The translations under genes and the position numbers were made by a program. Of a stretch of 64,000 nucleotides of DNA, positions 34,923-42,688 are shown piece by piece. Within the stretch, counting starts at the first letter, position 1; the number at the start of each line of letters is the position of its first letter. The notes under the pieces are model-generated. The model ran no database searches, was not told the origin of the DNA, and saw only the letters and a program-made list of their open reading frames with translations. Origin of the DNA: Pedobacter chinensis (GTDB lineage: Bacteria; Bacteroidota; Bacteroidia; Sphingobacteriales; Sphingobacteriaceae); NCBI RefSeq assembly GCF_003339865.1, contig NZ_QPKV01000013.1, forward strand, positions 62,001-126,000. The letters run 5' to 3'.

Positions 34923-34957
34923 AGCTTTATCACAGATAAAAACAAAAAAATTAATCG

Positions 34958-37246
34958 ATGAAAAAATTATTTATCGCTCTGTTAAGCTTCGCAGCATCTG
35001 CTGGTTTTGCACAAACAGTTGGCAAAATTACCGATCCGGTAGATTGGATCAACCCTTTGATGGGAACACAATCCAAGCCTAGTTTATCAAATGGAAATAC
35101 TTACCCTGCAATTGGTTTGCCTTGGGGAATGAATATGTGGACACCTCAAACCGGTAAAATGGGCGATGGATGGGCTTATACTTATGATGCTGATAAAATT
35201 CGCGGATTTAAGCAAACGCATCAACCTTCTCCGTGGATGAATGATTATGCTGCATTTTCCATTATGCCCGTTACGGGAAAATTAAGATTTACCGAAGATG
35301 AGCGTGCAAGCTGGTTTAGCCACAAAGCAGAGGTTTCCAAACCTTATTACTACAGTGTTTATTTAGCTGATGCTAATGTAACAACAGAAATTACACCAAC
35401 GGAAAGAGCAGCTCAGTTTAGATTCACTTTCCCTAAAACGGATAGCTCATATGTTGTTGTGGATGCATTGGATAAAGGATCGTACATCAAAATTATTCCG
35501 GCAGAACGAAAAATTATCGGCTATACCACTAAATATGCCCGTGGTCCGCTACCCAAAAACTTTAAAAACTACTTTGTTATTTATTTTAACAAAGATTTTA
35601 AACTCGCTCAAACCTGGAATGGTAAAAAATTAAAAGACAATGAGCTGGAGTTGGAAAGCGACCATAGCGGTGCTATTGTTGGCTTCAAAACTTCAAAAGG
35701 CGAGCAGGTAACGGCTAAAGTTGCTTCATCTTTTATCAGTTTTGAACAAGCAGATCTAAACTTAAAAAGAGAGTTGGCTAACGATAGTTTTGATGCCACA
35801 AAAACAAAAGGAAGAGCAATCTGGAACAAAACATTGAGCAAAATTGCTGTAGAGGGTGGTACAATTGATCAGACACGTACATTTTATTCCTGCCTGTACC
35901 GTACTTTATTTTTCCCTAATAAATTATATGAACTCGATGCAAATAATAAAATTGTGCACTGGAGTCCATATAATGGAGAGATTCTACCTGGTTATATGTT
36001 TGCAGGAACCGGATTTTGGGATACTTTTAGGGCTTTATATCCTTTCTTAAACTTAGTTTATCCTTCTATTAATAAAGAAATGCAACAAGGATTAATTAAC
36101 GATTACAAAGAAGGAGGATGGTTGCCAGAATGGAGTAGTCCGGGTTATGCAAATATTATGGTGGGTAATAACTCTGCATCGGTGGTTTCTGATGCTTACA
36201 TTAAAGGTTTACGTGGTTACGATATTCAAACCCTTTGGGAAGCGCTGAAACACGGTGCCAATAATGAGGGGCCAATGGAGGCTGTTGGTCGTGATGGAGT
36301 TAAATACTACAATGAATTGGGTTATGTGCCTTTCGATGTAAAGAAAAACGAAAATGCTGCTAAAACTTTAGAATATGCTTATGATGATTTCACGATTTAT
36401 CAGCTGGGAAGAGCTTTGGGTAAGCCAGCTTCAGAAATCGACATCTACAAAAAAAGAGCAATGAATTATAAAAACCTTTTTGATCCGGCTTCTGGGTTAA
36501 TGAGGGGTAAAAATCAGGATGGTACTTTCCAAAGCCCTTTTAGTCCTTTTAAATGGGGTGGTGCATTTACCGAAGGGAATAGCTGGCATTACACATGGTC
36601 GGTATTTCAGGATATTGATGGATTGGCAAAATTGATGGGTGGCCACGATAAATTTGTAACTAAACTCGATTCGGTTTTCTCTATGCCGCCAATTTTTGAT
36701 GAAAGCGCTTATGGCGGGGTAATCCATGAAATTAGAGAGATGCAAATTGCCAATATGGGGCAGTATGCTCATGGAAATCAGCCAATTCAGCACATGATTT
36801 ATCTGTACAATTATGGTGGTGCACCTTATAAAACCCAATACTGGGTAAGAGAAACCATGAACAGAATGTATAAAGCTACGCCTGATGGTTATTGTGGAGA
36901 TGAAGACAACGGGCAAACTTCAGCCTGGTATATTTTCTCTGCAATGGGTTTTTATCCGGTAACGCCAGCTACAGATCAGTATGTTTTAGGTGCACCTTTA
37001 TTTAAGAAAGTAACCTTAACATTGGAAAATGGAAAATCGGTTGTGATTAATGCTGCGGCAAATAGTGATAGCAATCGTTATGTACAATCGCTTCAAATGA
37101 ATGGCAAACCCTATTCAAAAAACTGGATTAGCCATAGTGGTTTACAAAAAGGAGCGGTGTTTAACTTTAATATGTCTTCAACTCCAAATAAGACAAGAGG
37201 CGCTAACCCTGCTGATTTCCCTTATTCGTTATCAACAGAAAAATAA
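34958..37246 (+). CDS. GH92 exo-alpha-mannosidase (second copy)
   Basis: This 762-residue protein has a signal peptide (cleaved near GFAQ, residue 19) and all GH92 marks: WINPLMGTQSK, GNTYPAIGLPWGMNMWTPQTG, GTGFWDTFRALYPFL, AYDDFTIYQLGRALG, HGNQPIQHMIYLYNY and GDEDNGQTSAWYIFSAMGFY. It is clearly homologous to the first GH92 over the full length, but the differences near the active-site loops (LPEWSSPGY against LPSWSFPSE) suggest another alpha-mannosidic linkage. It is the last gene of the mannan locus, closed by a strong terminator. Confidence 0.95.
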   Translation: MKKLFIALLSFAASAGFAQTVGKITDPVDWINPLMGTQSKPSLSNGNTYPAIGLPWGMNMWTPQTGKMGDGWAYTYDADKIRGFKQTHQPSPWMNDYAAFSIMPVTGKLRFTEDERASWFSHKAEVSKPYYYSVYLADANVTTEITPTERAAQFRFTFPKTDSSYVVVDALDKGSYIKIIPAERKIIGYTTKYARGPLPKNFKNYFVIYFNKDFKLAQTWNGKKLKDNELELESDHSGAIVGFKTSKGEQVTAKVASSFISFEQADLNLKRELANDSFDATKTKGRAIWNKTLSKIAVEGGTIDQTRTFYSCLYRTLFFPNKLYELDANNKIVHWSPYNGEILPGYMFAGTGFWDTFRALYPFLNLVYPSINKEMQQGLINDYKEGGWLPEWSSPGYANIMVGNNSASVVSDAYIKGLRGYDIQTLWEALKHGANNEGPMEAVGRDGVKYYNELGYVPFDVKKNENAAKTLEYAYDDFTIYQLGRALGKPASEIDIYKKRAMNYKNLFDPASGLMRGKNQDGTFQSPFSPFKWGGAFTEGNSWHYTWSVFQDIDGLAKLMGGHDKFVTKLDSVFSMPPIFDESAYGGVIHEIREMQIANMGQYAHGNQPIQHMIYLYNYGGAPYKTQYWVRETMNRMYKATPDGYCGDEDNGQTSAWYIFSAMGFYPVTPATDQYVLGAPLFKKVTLTLENGKSVVINAAANSDSNRYVQSLQMNGKPYSKNWISHSGLQKGAVFNFNMSSTPNKTRGANPADFPYSLSTEK

Positions 37247-37284
37247 AAAATCGGACTGCAACTTGCTACTTACAGTCCGATTTT
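37247..37284 (+). terminator. Terminator closing the mannan locus
   Basis: AAAATCGGACTG (37247-37258) pairs perfectly with CAGTCCGATTTT (37273-37284) across a 14-base loop. The last four T residues of the stem act as the tail. It starts directly after the GH92 stop codon. Confidence 0.8.
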
Positions 37285-37299
37285 AACCCAAAATAAGAT

Positions 37300-37413
37300 C
37301 AAAAAAGAAATGGGGATTCCACTTAATTGCAGAATCCCCATCATCTAAATTAACGCTCTCAATTATATAAACGCTATAAATGGAAATTATTGCATGATGC
37401 AATAATTTTTTTG
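37300..37413. repeat. Two-copy structured intergenic element, copy 1 (candidate small RNA)
   Basis: This element is repeated at 38866. Both copies begin CAAAAAAGAAAYGGGGATTC and share TCATCTAAATTAACGCTCTC, then ATAAACGCT and AATGGAAA, and end in a T run. In copy 1 ATGGGGATTC (37310-37319) pairs with GAATCCCCAT (37332-37341). A second hairpin ATTATTGCAT-G-ATGCAATAAT is followed by seven T. Read on the minus strand the first hairpin is followed by TTTCTTTTTTG, also a terminator tail, so the strand is undecided. Confidence 0.75.
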
Positions 37414-37443
37414 TTTTAGGTTTTTATTACCCTTTTACCCTCC

Positions 37444-37469
37444 AAGGTTGGCGACTCACCAACCTTTTT
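37444..37469 (+). terminator. Terminator-like hairpin AAGGTTGG/CCAACCTT
   Basis: AAGGTTGG (37444-37451) pairs perfectly with CCAACCTT (37459-37466) and runs into five T residues on the plus strand. No plus-strand gene lies just before it, so it may end a transcript from the structured element. Confidence 0.6.
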
Positions 37470-37559
37470 ATCCGTTAATAATATTTGACTGATGATTTGT
37501 TCGGTGCATTACATAACAGGGGGATGGGTGTTTTATCTTAATTTCCTAACTTTACCTTC

Positions 37560-38240
37560 ATGGAAACGAATAACCAGGATGCCGAAAAATTAGCAGCCGC
37601 CATTGAAGCGGTAAAGTTGGTAAAAGATGGATACATTGTAGGTTTAGGTACCGGGAGTACTGCTACATTCGCCATCAAAGAACTGGGTAAAATGGTACAG
37701 CAGGGATTAAAAATCAAAGCAGCAGCCAGCTCAATACAAACTGAAGCACTGGCCAGATCTTTTGGCATTGAAATAATTGATATGGGAATACTGTCTTCCA
37801 TTGATATCAGTATTGATGGTGCAGATGAATTTACAGAATCCCTTGAACTAATTAAAGGTGGCGGAGGTGCACTTTTCCGCGAGAAAATAATGGCTTCATT
37901 AAGCAAAAAAACAATAGTCGTTACCGATGCATCTAAAAAAGTTGAACAGCTTGGTGCGTTTACAGTTCCTGTTGAGGTTGTTCCTCTCGCTTATCAATAT
38001 GTATTTGAGCAAATAATTAAACTTGGTGGCAAAGGAATGAGACGGATCAAAAATGACAAAACTTTTGTTACCGATAATGGTAACTTCATTATTGATGCAG
38101 ATTTTGGATTAATTCGCAAACCTGTTCAGCTAGCCAGTGAGTTAAACCAAATTGATGGATTGCTTGCACATGGTTTATTTATAAATCTAACATCAAAAGT
38201 AATCATGAGCCAGGGCAGTGAAATAATCGTTTTTGAGTAG
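37560..38240 (+). CDS. rpiA: Ribose-5-phosphate isomerase A
   Basis: RpiA interconverts ribose 5-phosphate and ribulose 5-phosphate in the pentose phosphate pathway. The 226-residue length is typical. The family motifs GLGTGSTATFAIKEL (phosphate loop), SIDGADEF with its catalytic aspartates, and LIKGGGGALFREKIM with the Lys and Glu of the active site are all intact. It has no partner genes and is bordered by the two copies of the structured element, one on each side of the rpiA-LiaF-like pair. Confidence 0.97.
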   Translation: METNNQDAEKLAAAIEAVKLVKDGYIVGLGTGSTATFAIKELGKMVQQGLKIKAAASSIQTEALARSFGIEIIDMGILSSIDISIDGADEFTESLELIKGGGGALFREKIMASLSKKTIVVTDASKKVEQLGAFTVPVEVVPLAYQYVFEQIIKLGGKGMRRIKNDKTFVTDNGNFIIDADFGLIRKPVQLASELNQIDGLLAHGLFINLTSKVIMSQGSEIIVFE

Positions 38241-38363
38241 ATTTTACCGGGAAATTTTAACCTGTTAAAAAAGTTCAAATATTTTAACCGACAGTTTTAT
38301 CTCACTTACCGATAATTTAAACTTATTCGGAGAAAACTCATTCCATAACTTCCAGATCCATGA

Positions 38364-38371
38364 TACATTTG
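38364..38371 (+). promoter_or_regulatory. Bacteroidota -7 promoter box TACATTTG
   Basis: TACATTTG matches the TAnnTTTG consensus and lies 19 bases before the ATG of the LiaF-like gene. That predicts a very short leader. A TTCC sequence 19 bases upstream of the box is only a partial -33 match. Confidence 0.45.
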
Positions 38372-38390
38372 AATATAAATACAAACGGTC

Positions 38391-38780
38391 ATGGAAACTT
38401 TAATCAAAAAAAATCAGGCAGAAAAACAATTAGGTTTAGGAATTTTAATTGTTGTAATCGGTTCAGTTTTCTTATTAAGAAACTCAGGCATTGATATTCC
38501 ACGCTGGATTTTAAGCTGGCACACTATTATGTTAGGTGCCGGTTTATGGATTGGTTATCGCAGGAACTTCCAGGGCGGGGGTTGGTTAGCCCTTACCATT
38601 ATTGGCGCAATTTTTACCCTTAAACATATCGTTGTTTTCGACTTCGAATTATCAAGGATTACCACGGCATTGGTATTAATCGCCCTTGGTTTATATGTAA
38701 TACTAAAACCAAAAAAGGTAACAACTTTCAAAAATTATGGGCAGGCCAATCAATCTGATTTTAAAGATTTGAATTCATAA
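38391..38780 (+). CDS. LiaF/LiaI-like four-helix membrane protein
   Basis: This 129-residue protein has about four transmembrane helices (residues 13-30, 42-58, 64-80 and 89-108) and resembles the LiaF/DUF5668 transmembrane domain: GLGILIVVIGSVFLLRNSG, a Trp-rich loop, and ALVLIALGLYVILKPKK. Proteins of this group are linked to envelope-stress systems. The polar C-terminal tail is short and lacks the larger cytoplasmic domain of full LiaF. It is transcribed alone and closed by its own terminator. Confidence 0.8.
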   Translation: METLIKKNQAEKQLGLGILIVVIGSVFLLRNSGIDIPRWILSWHTIMLGAGLWIGYRRNFQGGGWLALTIIGAIFTLKHIVVFDFELSRITTALVLIALGLYVILKPKKVTTFKNYGQANQSDFKDLNS

Positions 38781-38806
38781 AAATTCTTAACTCCATCATA
38801 TATCAG

Positions 38807-38838
38807 AAAGGGACATTATTTGAATTGTCCCTTTTTTT
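38807..38838 (+). terminator. Terminator after the LiaF-like gene
   Basis: AAAGGGACA (38807-38815) pairs with TGTCCCTTT (38826-38834) and is followed by more T residues. It is a standard Rho-independent terminator. Confidence 0.85.
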
Positions 38839-38865
38839 GCATTAACGCTTTTCAGAAAAAAATTT

Positions 38866-38980
38866 CAAAAAAGAAACGGGGATTCCACCATTATAGGCAG
38901 TATCCCCGTCATCTAAATTAACGCTCTCGCATACATAAACGCTGAGAATGGAAAATATTGTATGGAGTTTAATTTTTTTT
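38866..38980. repeat. Two-copy structured intergenic element, copy 2 (candidate small RNA)
   Basis: This copy has ACGGGGATTC (38876-38885) pairing with GTATCCCCGT (38900-38909). Compared with copy 1, the second pair of the stem changed from T-A to C-G, a compensatory change that supports a real hairpin. The linker TCATCTAAATTAACGCTCTC is identical in both copies. The right end runs into a palindrome at the AraC stop codon. On the minus strand it forms the 3' region of the AraC transcript and would end in TTTCTTTTTTG. Confidence 0.75.
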
Positions 38981-38994
38981 AAAAAAAATTAAAC
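38967..38994. repeat. Perfect 28-bp AT palindrome at the AraC stop codon
   Basis: GTTTAATTTTTTTT is followed directly by its reverse complement. The TAA stop of the minus-strand regulator lies inside it. It can act as a terminator for either strand. Confidence 0.8.
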
Positions 38995-39975
38995 CTGTAA
39001 TACCGGTACTTCTTTATGATACTTATTTCGATACTCAATAGGCGTTAAACCGGTAATCTTTTTAAAAACATCTCTAAAGGATTTATTATCGGTATAACCA
39101 ACATCAAACATCACTTCAGTGATGTTTTTCCGGCTGGATTCAAAACTTCTTTTTGCGGCCTCTACCTTAACCCTTTGAATATATTCAATTACTGTGTTTT
39201 TCGTTGCACTTTTAAAACGACGCTCGAAACTTCTTCTACCCAGCGCAAGCATATCTGCTAACTGGTCAACAGTGATTTTTTCCTGATAATTTCCGTCAAT
39301 AAATTCTTGAGCCAGTTTAATTTTAGCATCTTCATGTCCTTTCTGACCTTGAAACATCATAAATGCAAGCTGACTTTCCCGGTCAATATCGATAGCGAAA
39401 TATTTTGCGGCCAAAATGGCGGTATCTCTGTCTGTGTATTTCTCCACCAGATATAAAAGCAGGTTCCAATAAGAATTAGCACCACCACTGGAATACAAAC
39501 CCTGTGAATCGGTAATAATGCTACCATCAACTAAGTCAACTTCCGGAAACATTTCTCTAAATTGATTGGCGAATAACCAATGGGTAGAACATTTCCTGCC
39601 ATTTAACAAACCAGTAGAAGCAAGTAAAAAGGCGCCCATACATAAAGAAGCAACTTCTGAGCCTTTAGCATGATGTTTCACAATCCAGGGCAATAATTCC
39701 TTATTCTTCTCCAATGCATTATCCACATTGCCACTTATTGCAGGGATAAAAATCAGGTCGGTTTGATTAATATCCTGCAGGAGCTTATCTGCATGTACCG
39801 AGAACAAACTGTTATTCAACTTCACTTCTTTTGATGCAGCAACGAGTTCAACTTTAAACAACGGTTGTTTGCGCGAAGCCTGCAAAAATTCATTTACAGC
39901 AGTAAATAAATACCTTGGATCTGCAATAGCCTCAATAACTGCCGTTTCAGGAACTAAGATGGATATGTGTTTCAT
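38989..39975 (-). CDS. GlxA-type AraC-family regulator with a DJ-1/PfpI-like domain
   Basis: This 328-residue regulator joins an N-terminal class I amidotransferase/DJ-1-like domain (residues 1-190, with ASLCMGAFLLASTGLLNGRK holding the nucleophile-elbow cysteine and THWLFAN after it) to a C-terminal AraC helix-turn-helix pair (about 225-320, VDQLADMLALGRRSFERRF and ITEVMFDVGYTDNKSFRDVFKKITGLTPIEYRNKY). Proteins of this layout sense small molecules and control neighbouring genes. It is divergent from the GyrI-like/VOC gene pair, which is therefore its likely target. Confidence 0.93.
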   Translation of the reverse strand: MKHISILVPETAVIEAIADPRYLFTAVNEFLQASRKQPLFKVELVAASKEVKLNNSLFSVHADKLLQDINQTDLIFIPAISGNVDNALEKNKELLPWIVKHHAKGSEVASLCMGAFLLASTGLLNGRKCSTHWLFANQFREMFPEVDLVDGSIITDSQGLYSSGGANSYWNLLLYLVEKYTDRDTAILAAKYFAIDIDRESQLAFMMFQGQKGHEDAKIKLAQEFIDGNYQEKITVDQLADMLALGRRSFERRFKSATKNTVIEYIQRVKVEAAKRSFESSRKNITEVMFDVGYTDNKSFRDVFKKITGLTPIEYRNKYHKEVPVLQV

Positions 39976-40169
39976 CTGTTTGTTTTTTGTCTTTGGTTAT
40001 CAGTAGGTTGTTCAAAAAAAGTAAATCTCCTTGATAGTTATATTAGCACTGCTATCATTCCGAATCAATTGGAGATAACGACTGAACGATATTTTTCAAC
40101 ATCCTTATTTGAACAAAGATAATGATGGTGTTTGTCGTAAACAACCCCTGCGATTGTCGTTTCTACATG

Positions 40170-40200
40170 TTTATGCAATTAGTTTATGCCTGTATGTTTG
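40170..40200 (+). promoter_or_regulatory. Promoter TTTA-N19-TATGTTTG before the GyrI-like gene
   Basis: The -7 box TATGTTTG (40193-40200) fits TAnnTTTG exactly, and TTTA lies 19 bases upstream in the place of the -33 TTTG box. The start codon is 21 bases further on. This is the best promoter match I saw in the window. Confidence 0.5.
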
Positions 40201-40221
40201 TATGGTTAATCATTTAGCAGC

Positions 40222-40644
40222 ATGGAAACATATATTTTTGAGCATGATATTGAGGTGCTATGTGTTACAGCAGTTTCATTTCCAAACGGGGTATTAAAAG
40301 CGCATCAGCAACTTCATGCTTTGTTGCCAGATATAAAACAACGAAGAATTTTTGGAATAAGCAGCCCGGATCAAAATGGGGGAATTATCTATAAAGCTGC
40401 TGCAGAAATATTAAATTCAGAAGAGGCTGATCAATCAGGCCAGGAAACCTTTGTTATTAAAAAGGGAACATATATCTCAATATTGATCAAAAATTTCATG
40501 GATGATGTTTCAAAGATTGGTAAAACATTTGAAAAGCTGATCAAACAACCCAATATTGATCCTGAAGGTTATTATCTGGAAGATTATATCAATGAAACCG
40601 ATGTGCGGTGTATGGTGAGGATTAAAAACAAAAAAATAAATTGA
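40222..40644 (+). CDS. GyrI-like/effector-binding domain protein
   Basis: This 140-residue soluble protein seems to consist of a single small-molecule-binding domain of the GyrI/AraC effector-binding type: an N-terminal strand (IFEHDIEVLCVTAVSFPNG), KAHQQLHALLPD, a central DQNGGIIYKAAAEI and the GTYISILIKNFMDD segment. Stand-alone copies of this domain are frequent in Pedobacter next to VOC proteins. The assignment rests on the overall pattern and is moderate. Its stop codon overlaps the next gene by four bases. Confidence 0.7.
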   Translation: METYIFEHDIEVLCVTAVSFPNGVLKAHQQLHALLPDIKQRRIFGISSPDQNGGIIYKAAAEILNSEEADQSGQETFVIKKGTYISILIKNFMDDVSKIGKTFEKLIKQPNIDPEGYYLEDYINETDVRCMVRIKNKKIN

Positions 40645-41057
40645 CTTATATAAATTCATATTTAACCTTTAACGGTAACTGTAGAGAGGCGATGAACTTT
40701 TATCGCGATTGCCTGGGCGGAGAACTAATCTTTCAAAGTATTGGAGAATCACCCATGGCAAAAAATATGCCTTTGATCATGTCTGATAAGATATTACATG
40801 CTGTACTTACCTCAGAAAACATTGTCATTATGGGGACTGATATGGTAGAAGAAAAAGGATTAATCAAGGGGAACTCGGTATCACTGATGTTAAACTGTGA
40901 TAGTGAAGAGGATACTAAAATTTATTACGAGAAGCTTTCATCTGGCGGAAAAGCAACCCACCCGCTGCAAAAAACATTTTGGGGTTCGATATTTGGCAAT
41001 TTAGTTGACAGATTTGGAAATAACTGGCTAATCAATTACGATAAAATATATAAATGA
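40641..41057 (+). CDS. VOC-family (PhnB/glyoxalase-like) protein with TTG start
   Basis: This 138-residue protein has the PhnB-type VOC fold: TYINSYLTFNGNCREAMNFYRDCLGGEL at the start, NIVIMGTDMVEEKG in the middle and FWGSIFGNLVDRFGNNWLINYD at the end. The start is taken as the TTG at 40641, which overlaps the TGA of the preceding gene (TTGA). The next ATG lies after the conserved first strand and would remove it. Members include dioxygenase-like and antibiotic-resistance proteins, so no reaction is assigned. It is translationally coupled with the GyrI-like gene. Confidence 0.88.
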   Translation: MTYINSYLTFNGNCREAMNFYRDCLGGELIFQSIGESPMAKNMPLIMSDKILHAVLTSENIVIMGTDMVEEKGLIKGNSVSLMLNCDSEEDTKIYYEKLSSGGKATHPLQKTFWGSIFGNLVDRFGNNWLINYDKIYK

Positions 41058-41220
41058 AATCTTAAAACCAATTTTAATGGTAACCAACAAATTTTACATG
41101 GTTAATGATTATGGATGGTTTTTATGAAATTGTTGATCGGTGAAAAAGACATGAAATTGTTAAAAATAGTTAAAACTAAACAGGTAGTTGATTTAAAGCT
41201 TTTTAAAAAACAATTATTGT

Positions 41221-41228
41221 TAACTTTG
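41221..41228 (+). promoter_or_regulatory. Bacteroidota -7 promoter box TAACTTTG
   Basis: TAACTTTG fits TAnnTTTG and lies 35 bases before the hydrolase start codon. A TTTT run about 17 bases upstream may replace the -33 box. Confidence 0.4.
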
Positions 41229-41263
41229 AGTCTTGTGAATTAACCAAACAACTCACAAAACTT

Positions 41264-42583
41264 ATGATGAAGAGAAGTATTTTATTTGTAATTGCATTAC
41301 TATTTACCACAACCACATTTTCCCAAAACGTTATCCAGTTATTTAATGGAGCAAACGATTTTTTTAAACTTTTACAGGAAGAAAAGTTTACTGATGCACA
41401 TGCATTTTTCGATGATACCTTAAAAACAAAACTAACTGAAGATAACTTAAAAAAACTTTGGTTAGATATCGGCACTAAATTCGGCAAGGCAGAATCTTTT
41501 GATGCAATTCAAAGTAAAGCACAAGGAGAATTTTTTGCGGTTACCGTTGAAGGCAAATTTGCTAACGGAGATCAGAATTTTATTTTGGGGTTTGATAAAG
41601 CGCAAAAAATAGTGGGCATTTTCCTCGCTCCACCAAAAAGTACTGTTGCATATGCTAAACCAGTTTATGCAGATACCAACCTATATAGTGAAAAACAAGT
41701 ATATGTCGGTCCTGCCGGAAGGCAGTTGGCCGCCATTGTTACTACACCGAAAAATATTAAAAACTTCCCTATGGTGGTTTTTGTGCACGGCTCTGGGCCG
41801 GGCGATATGGACGAAACTGTAGGCGCAAATAAACCATTTAAAGATCTGGCAGACGGATTAGCCTCAAAAGGCATTGGTTCTATTCGCTATGTAAAAAGAA
41901 CATTGGTTTATCCAAATGAATTTGCAAATCCATTTACGGTAAAGGAAGAGGTTCTGGATGATGCGGCTTCAGCAATTGGTATGGCAAAAACTGTTACTGG
42001 TGCCGATCCAAAGAGCGTTTATGTTTTTGGCCATAGCTTAGGGGGTATGCTGGCACCTAAAATAGCAACAAATTCGCCAGATTTGGCAGGCATTATTTTA
42101 GCGGCCGCTCCAGCCAGAAAGCTTAGTGATATCATCATTGATCAAAACAAATACATGTTTGATTTATCCAAAGATACTACTGCAGAAAACAGAAAACATT
42201 TAGACGATGCCGTAACACAAATTAACAAAAGCAGAATTACTCAACTAGGTACAACCATAAAACCAGATTCTTTAATTTTAGGCTTGCCTGCAAAATATTG
42301 GGCAGATTTGAATGCTTATAATCAGGTAACCACGGCTAAAAACTTATCTAAAAAGATTTATGTTCTTCAAGGCGGAAACGATTTTCAAGTCAGTAAAACC
42401 GATTATGATCTTTGGAATACGGCACTGGGGAAGAAAAAAAATGTAACACTAAAATTCTATCCTGAATTAAATCATTTATTGAGTCCGCAAACAGAAAAAG
42501 GAAGCATGGCTCAATACCAAACACCGATCAGTGTTTCTGAAACCCTGGTTAATGATTTATCGCTTTGGATCAAAGGAAAATAG
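41264..42583 (+). CDS. Secreted alpha/beta hydrolase with an N-terminal DUF3887-like domain
   Basis: This 439-residue protein has a signal peptide (cleaved near TFSQ, residue 20). The second ATG at 41267 is an equally good start. Residues 25-125 form a small alpha+beta domain of the DUF3887 type (FFKLLQEEKFTDAHAFFDDTLK). The rest is an alpha/beta hydrolase with the oxyanion motif VVFVHGSGPGDMDE and the nucleophile elbow FGHSLGGMLAP. The C-terminal LNHLL supplies a candidate catalytic His. Such proteins are usually esterases or peptidase-like enzymes of unknown substrate. It is a single-gene unit with its own terminator. Confidence 0.9.
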   Translation: MMKRSILFVIALLFTTTTFSQNVIQLFNGANDFFKLLQEEKFTDAHAFFDDTLKTKLTEDNLKKLWLDIGTKFGKAESFDAIQSKAQGEFFAVTVEGKFANGDQNFILGFDKAQKIVGIFLAPPKSTVAYAKPVYADTNLYSEKQVYVGPAGRQLAAIVTTPKNIKNFPMVVFVHGSGPGDMDETVGANKPFKDLADGLASKGIGSIRYVKRTLVYPNEFANPFTVKEEVLDDAASAIGMAKTVTGADPKSVYVFGHSLGGMLAPKIATNSPDLAGIILAAAPARKLSDIIIDQNKYMFDLSKDTTAENRKHLDDAVTQINKSRITQLGTTIKPDSLILGLPAKYWADLNAYNQVTTAKNLSKKIYVLQGGNDFQVSKTDYDLWNTALGKKKNVTLKFYPELNHLLSPQTEKGSMAQYQTPISVSETLVNDLSLWIKGK

Positions 42584-42599
42584 AAAAATTGGTTTATTA

Positions 42600-42641
42600 A
42601 AAAATAAAAGCTCTGGGCAAAACCCAGGGCTTTTATTTTTT
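42600..42641 (+). terminator. Terminator after the hydrolase gene
   Basis: The arms AATAAAAGC(T)CTGGG and CCCAG(G)GCTTTTATT pair across CAAAA and end in a T run. It stands 17 bases after the stop codon. Confidence 0.85.
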
Positions 42642-42642
42642 G

Positions 42643-42671
42643 TTTGAATAGTTCCGGATTTTATATCTTTA
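42643..42671 (+). promoter_or_regulatory. Promoter TTTG-N17-TATCTTTA before the PAS kinase
   Basis: TTTG (42643-42646) and TATCTTTA (42664-42671) resemble the Bacteroidota -33 and -7 boxes with a spacer slightly shorter than usual. The start codon follows 18 bases later. Confidence 0.35.
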
Positions 42672-42688
42672 AAGAACGAAACAACTAA

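Larger units (their letters stand above)
37247..37559. other. Intergenic region with three hairpins and copy 1 of a structured element
   Basis: These 313 bases between GH92 and rpiA carry no gene. They hold the GH92 terminator, the structured two-copy element (37300-37413) and a further terminator-like hairpin at 37444-37469. The remaining 90 bases before rpiA are T-rich and must contain its promoter, though only a poor TAACTTTA box is seen near the start codon. Confidence 0.6.

Noticed and set aside
40109..40297. Short plus-strand reading frame before the GyrI-like gene
   Set aside because: It overlaps the promoter and the start of the better supported gene in another frame and has no recognisable sequence pattern.
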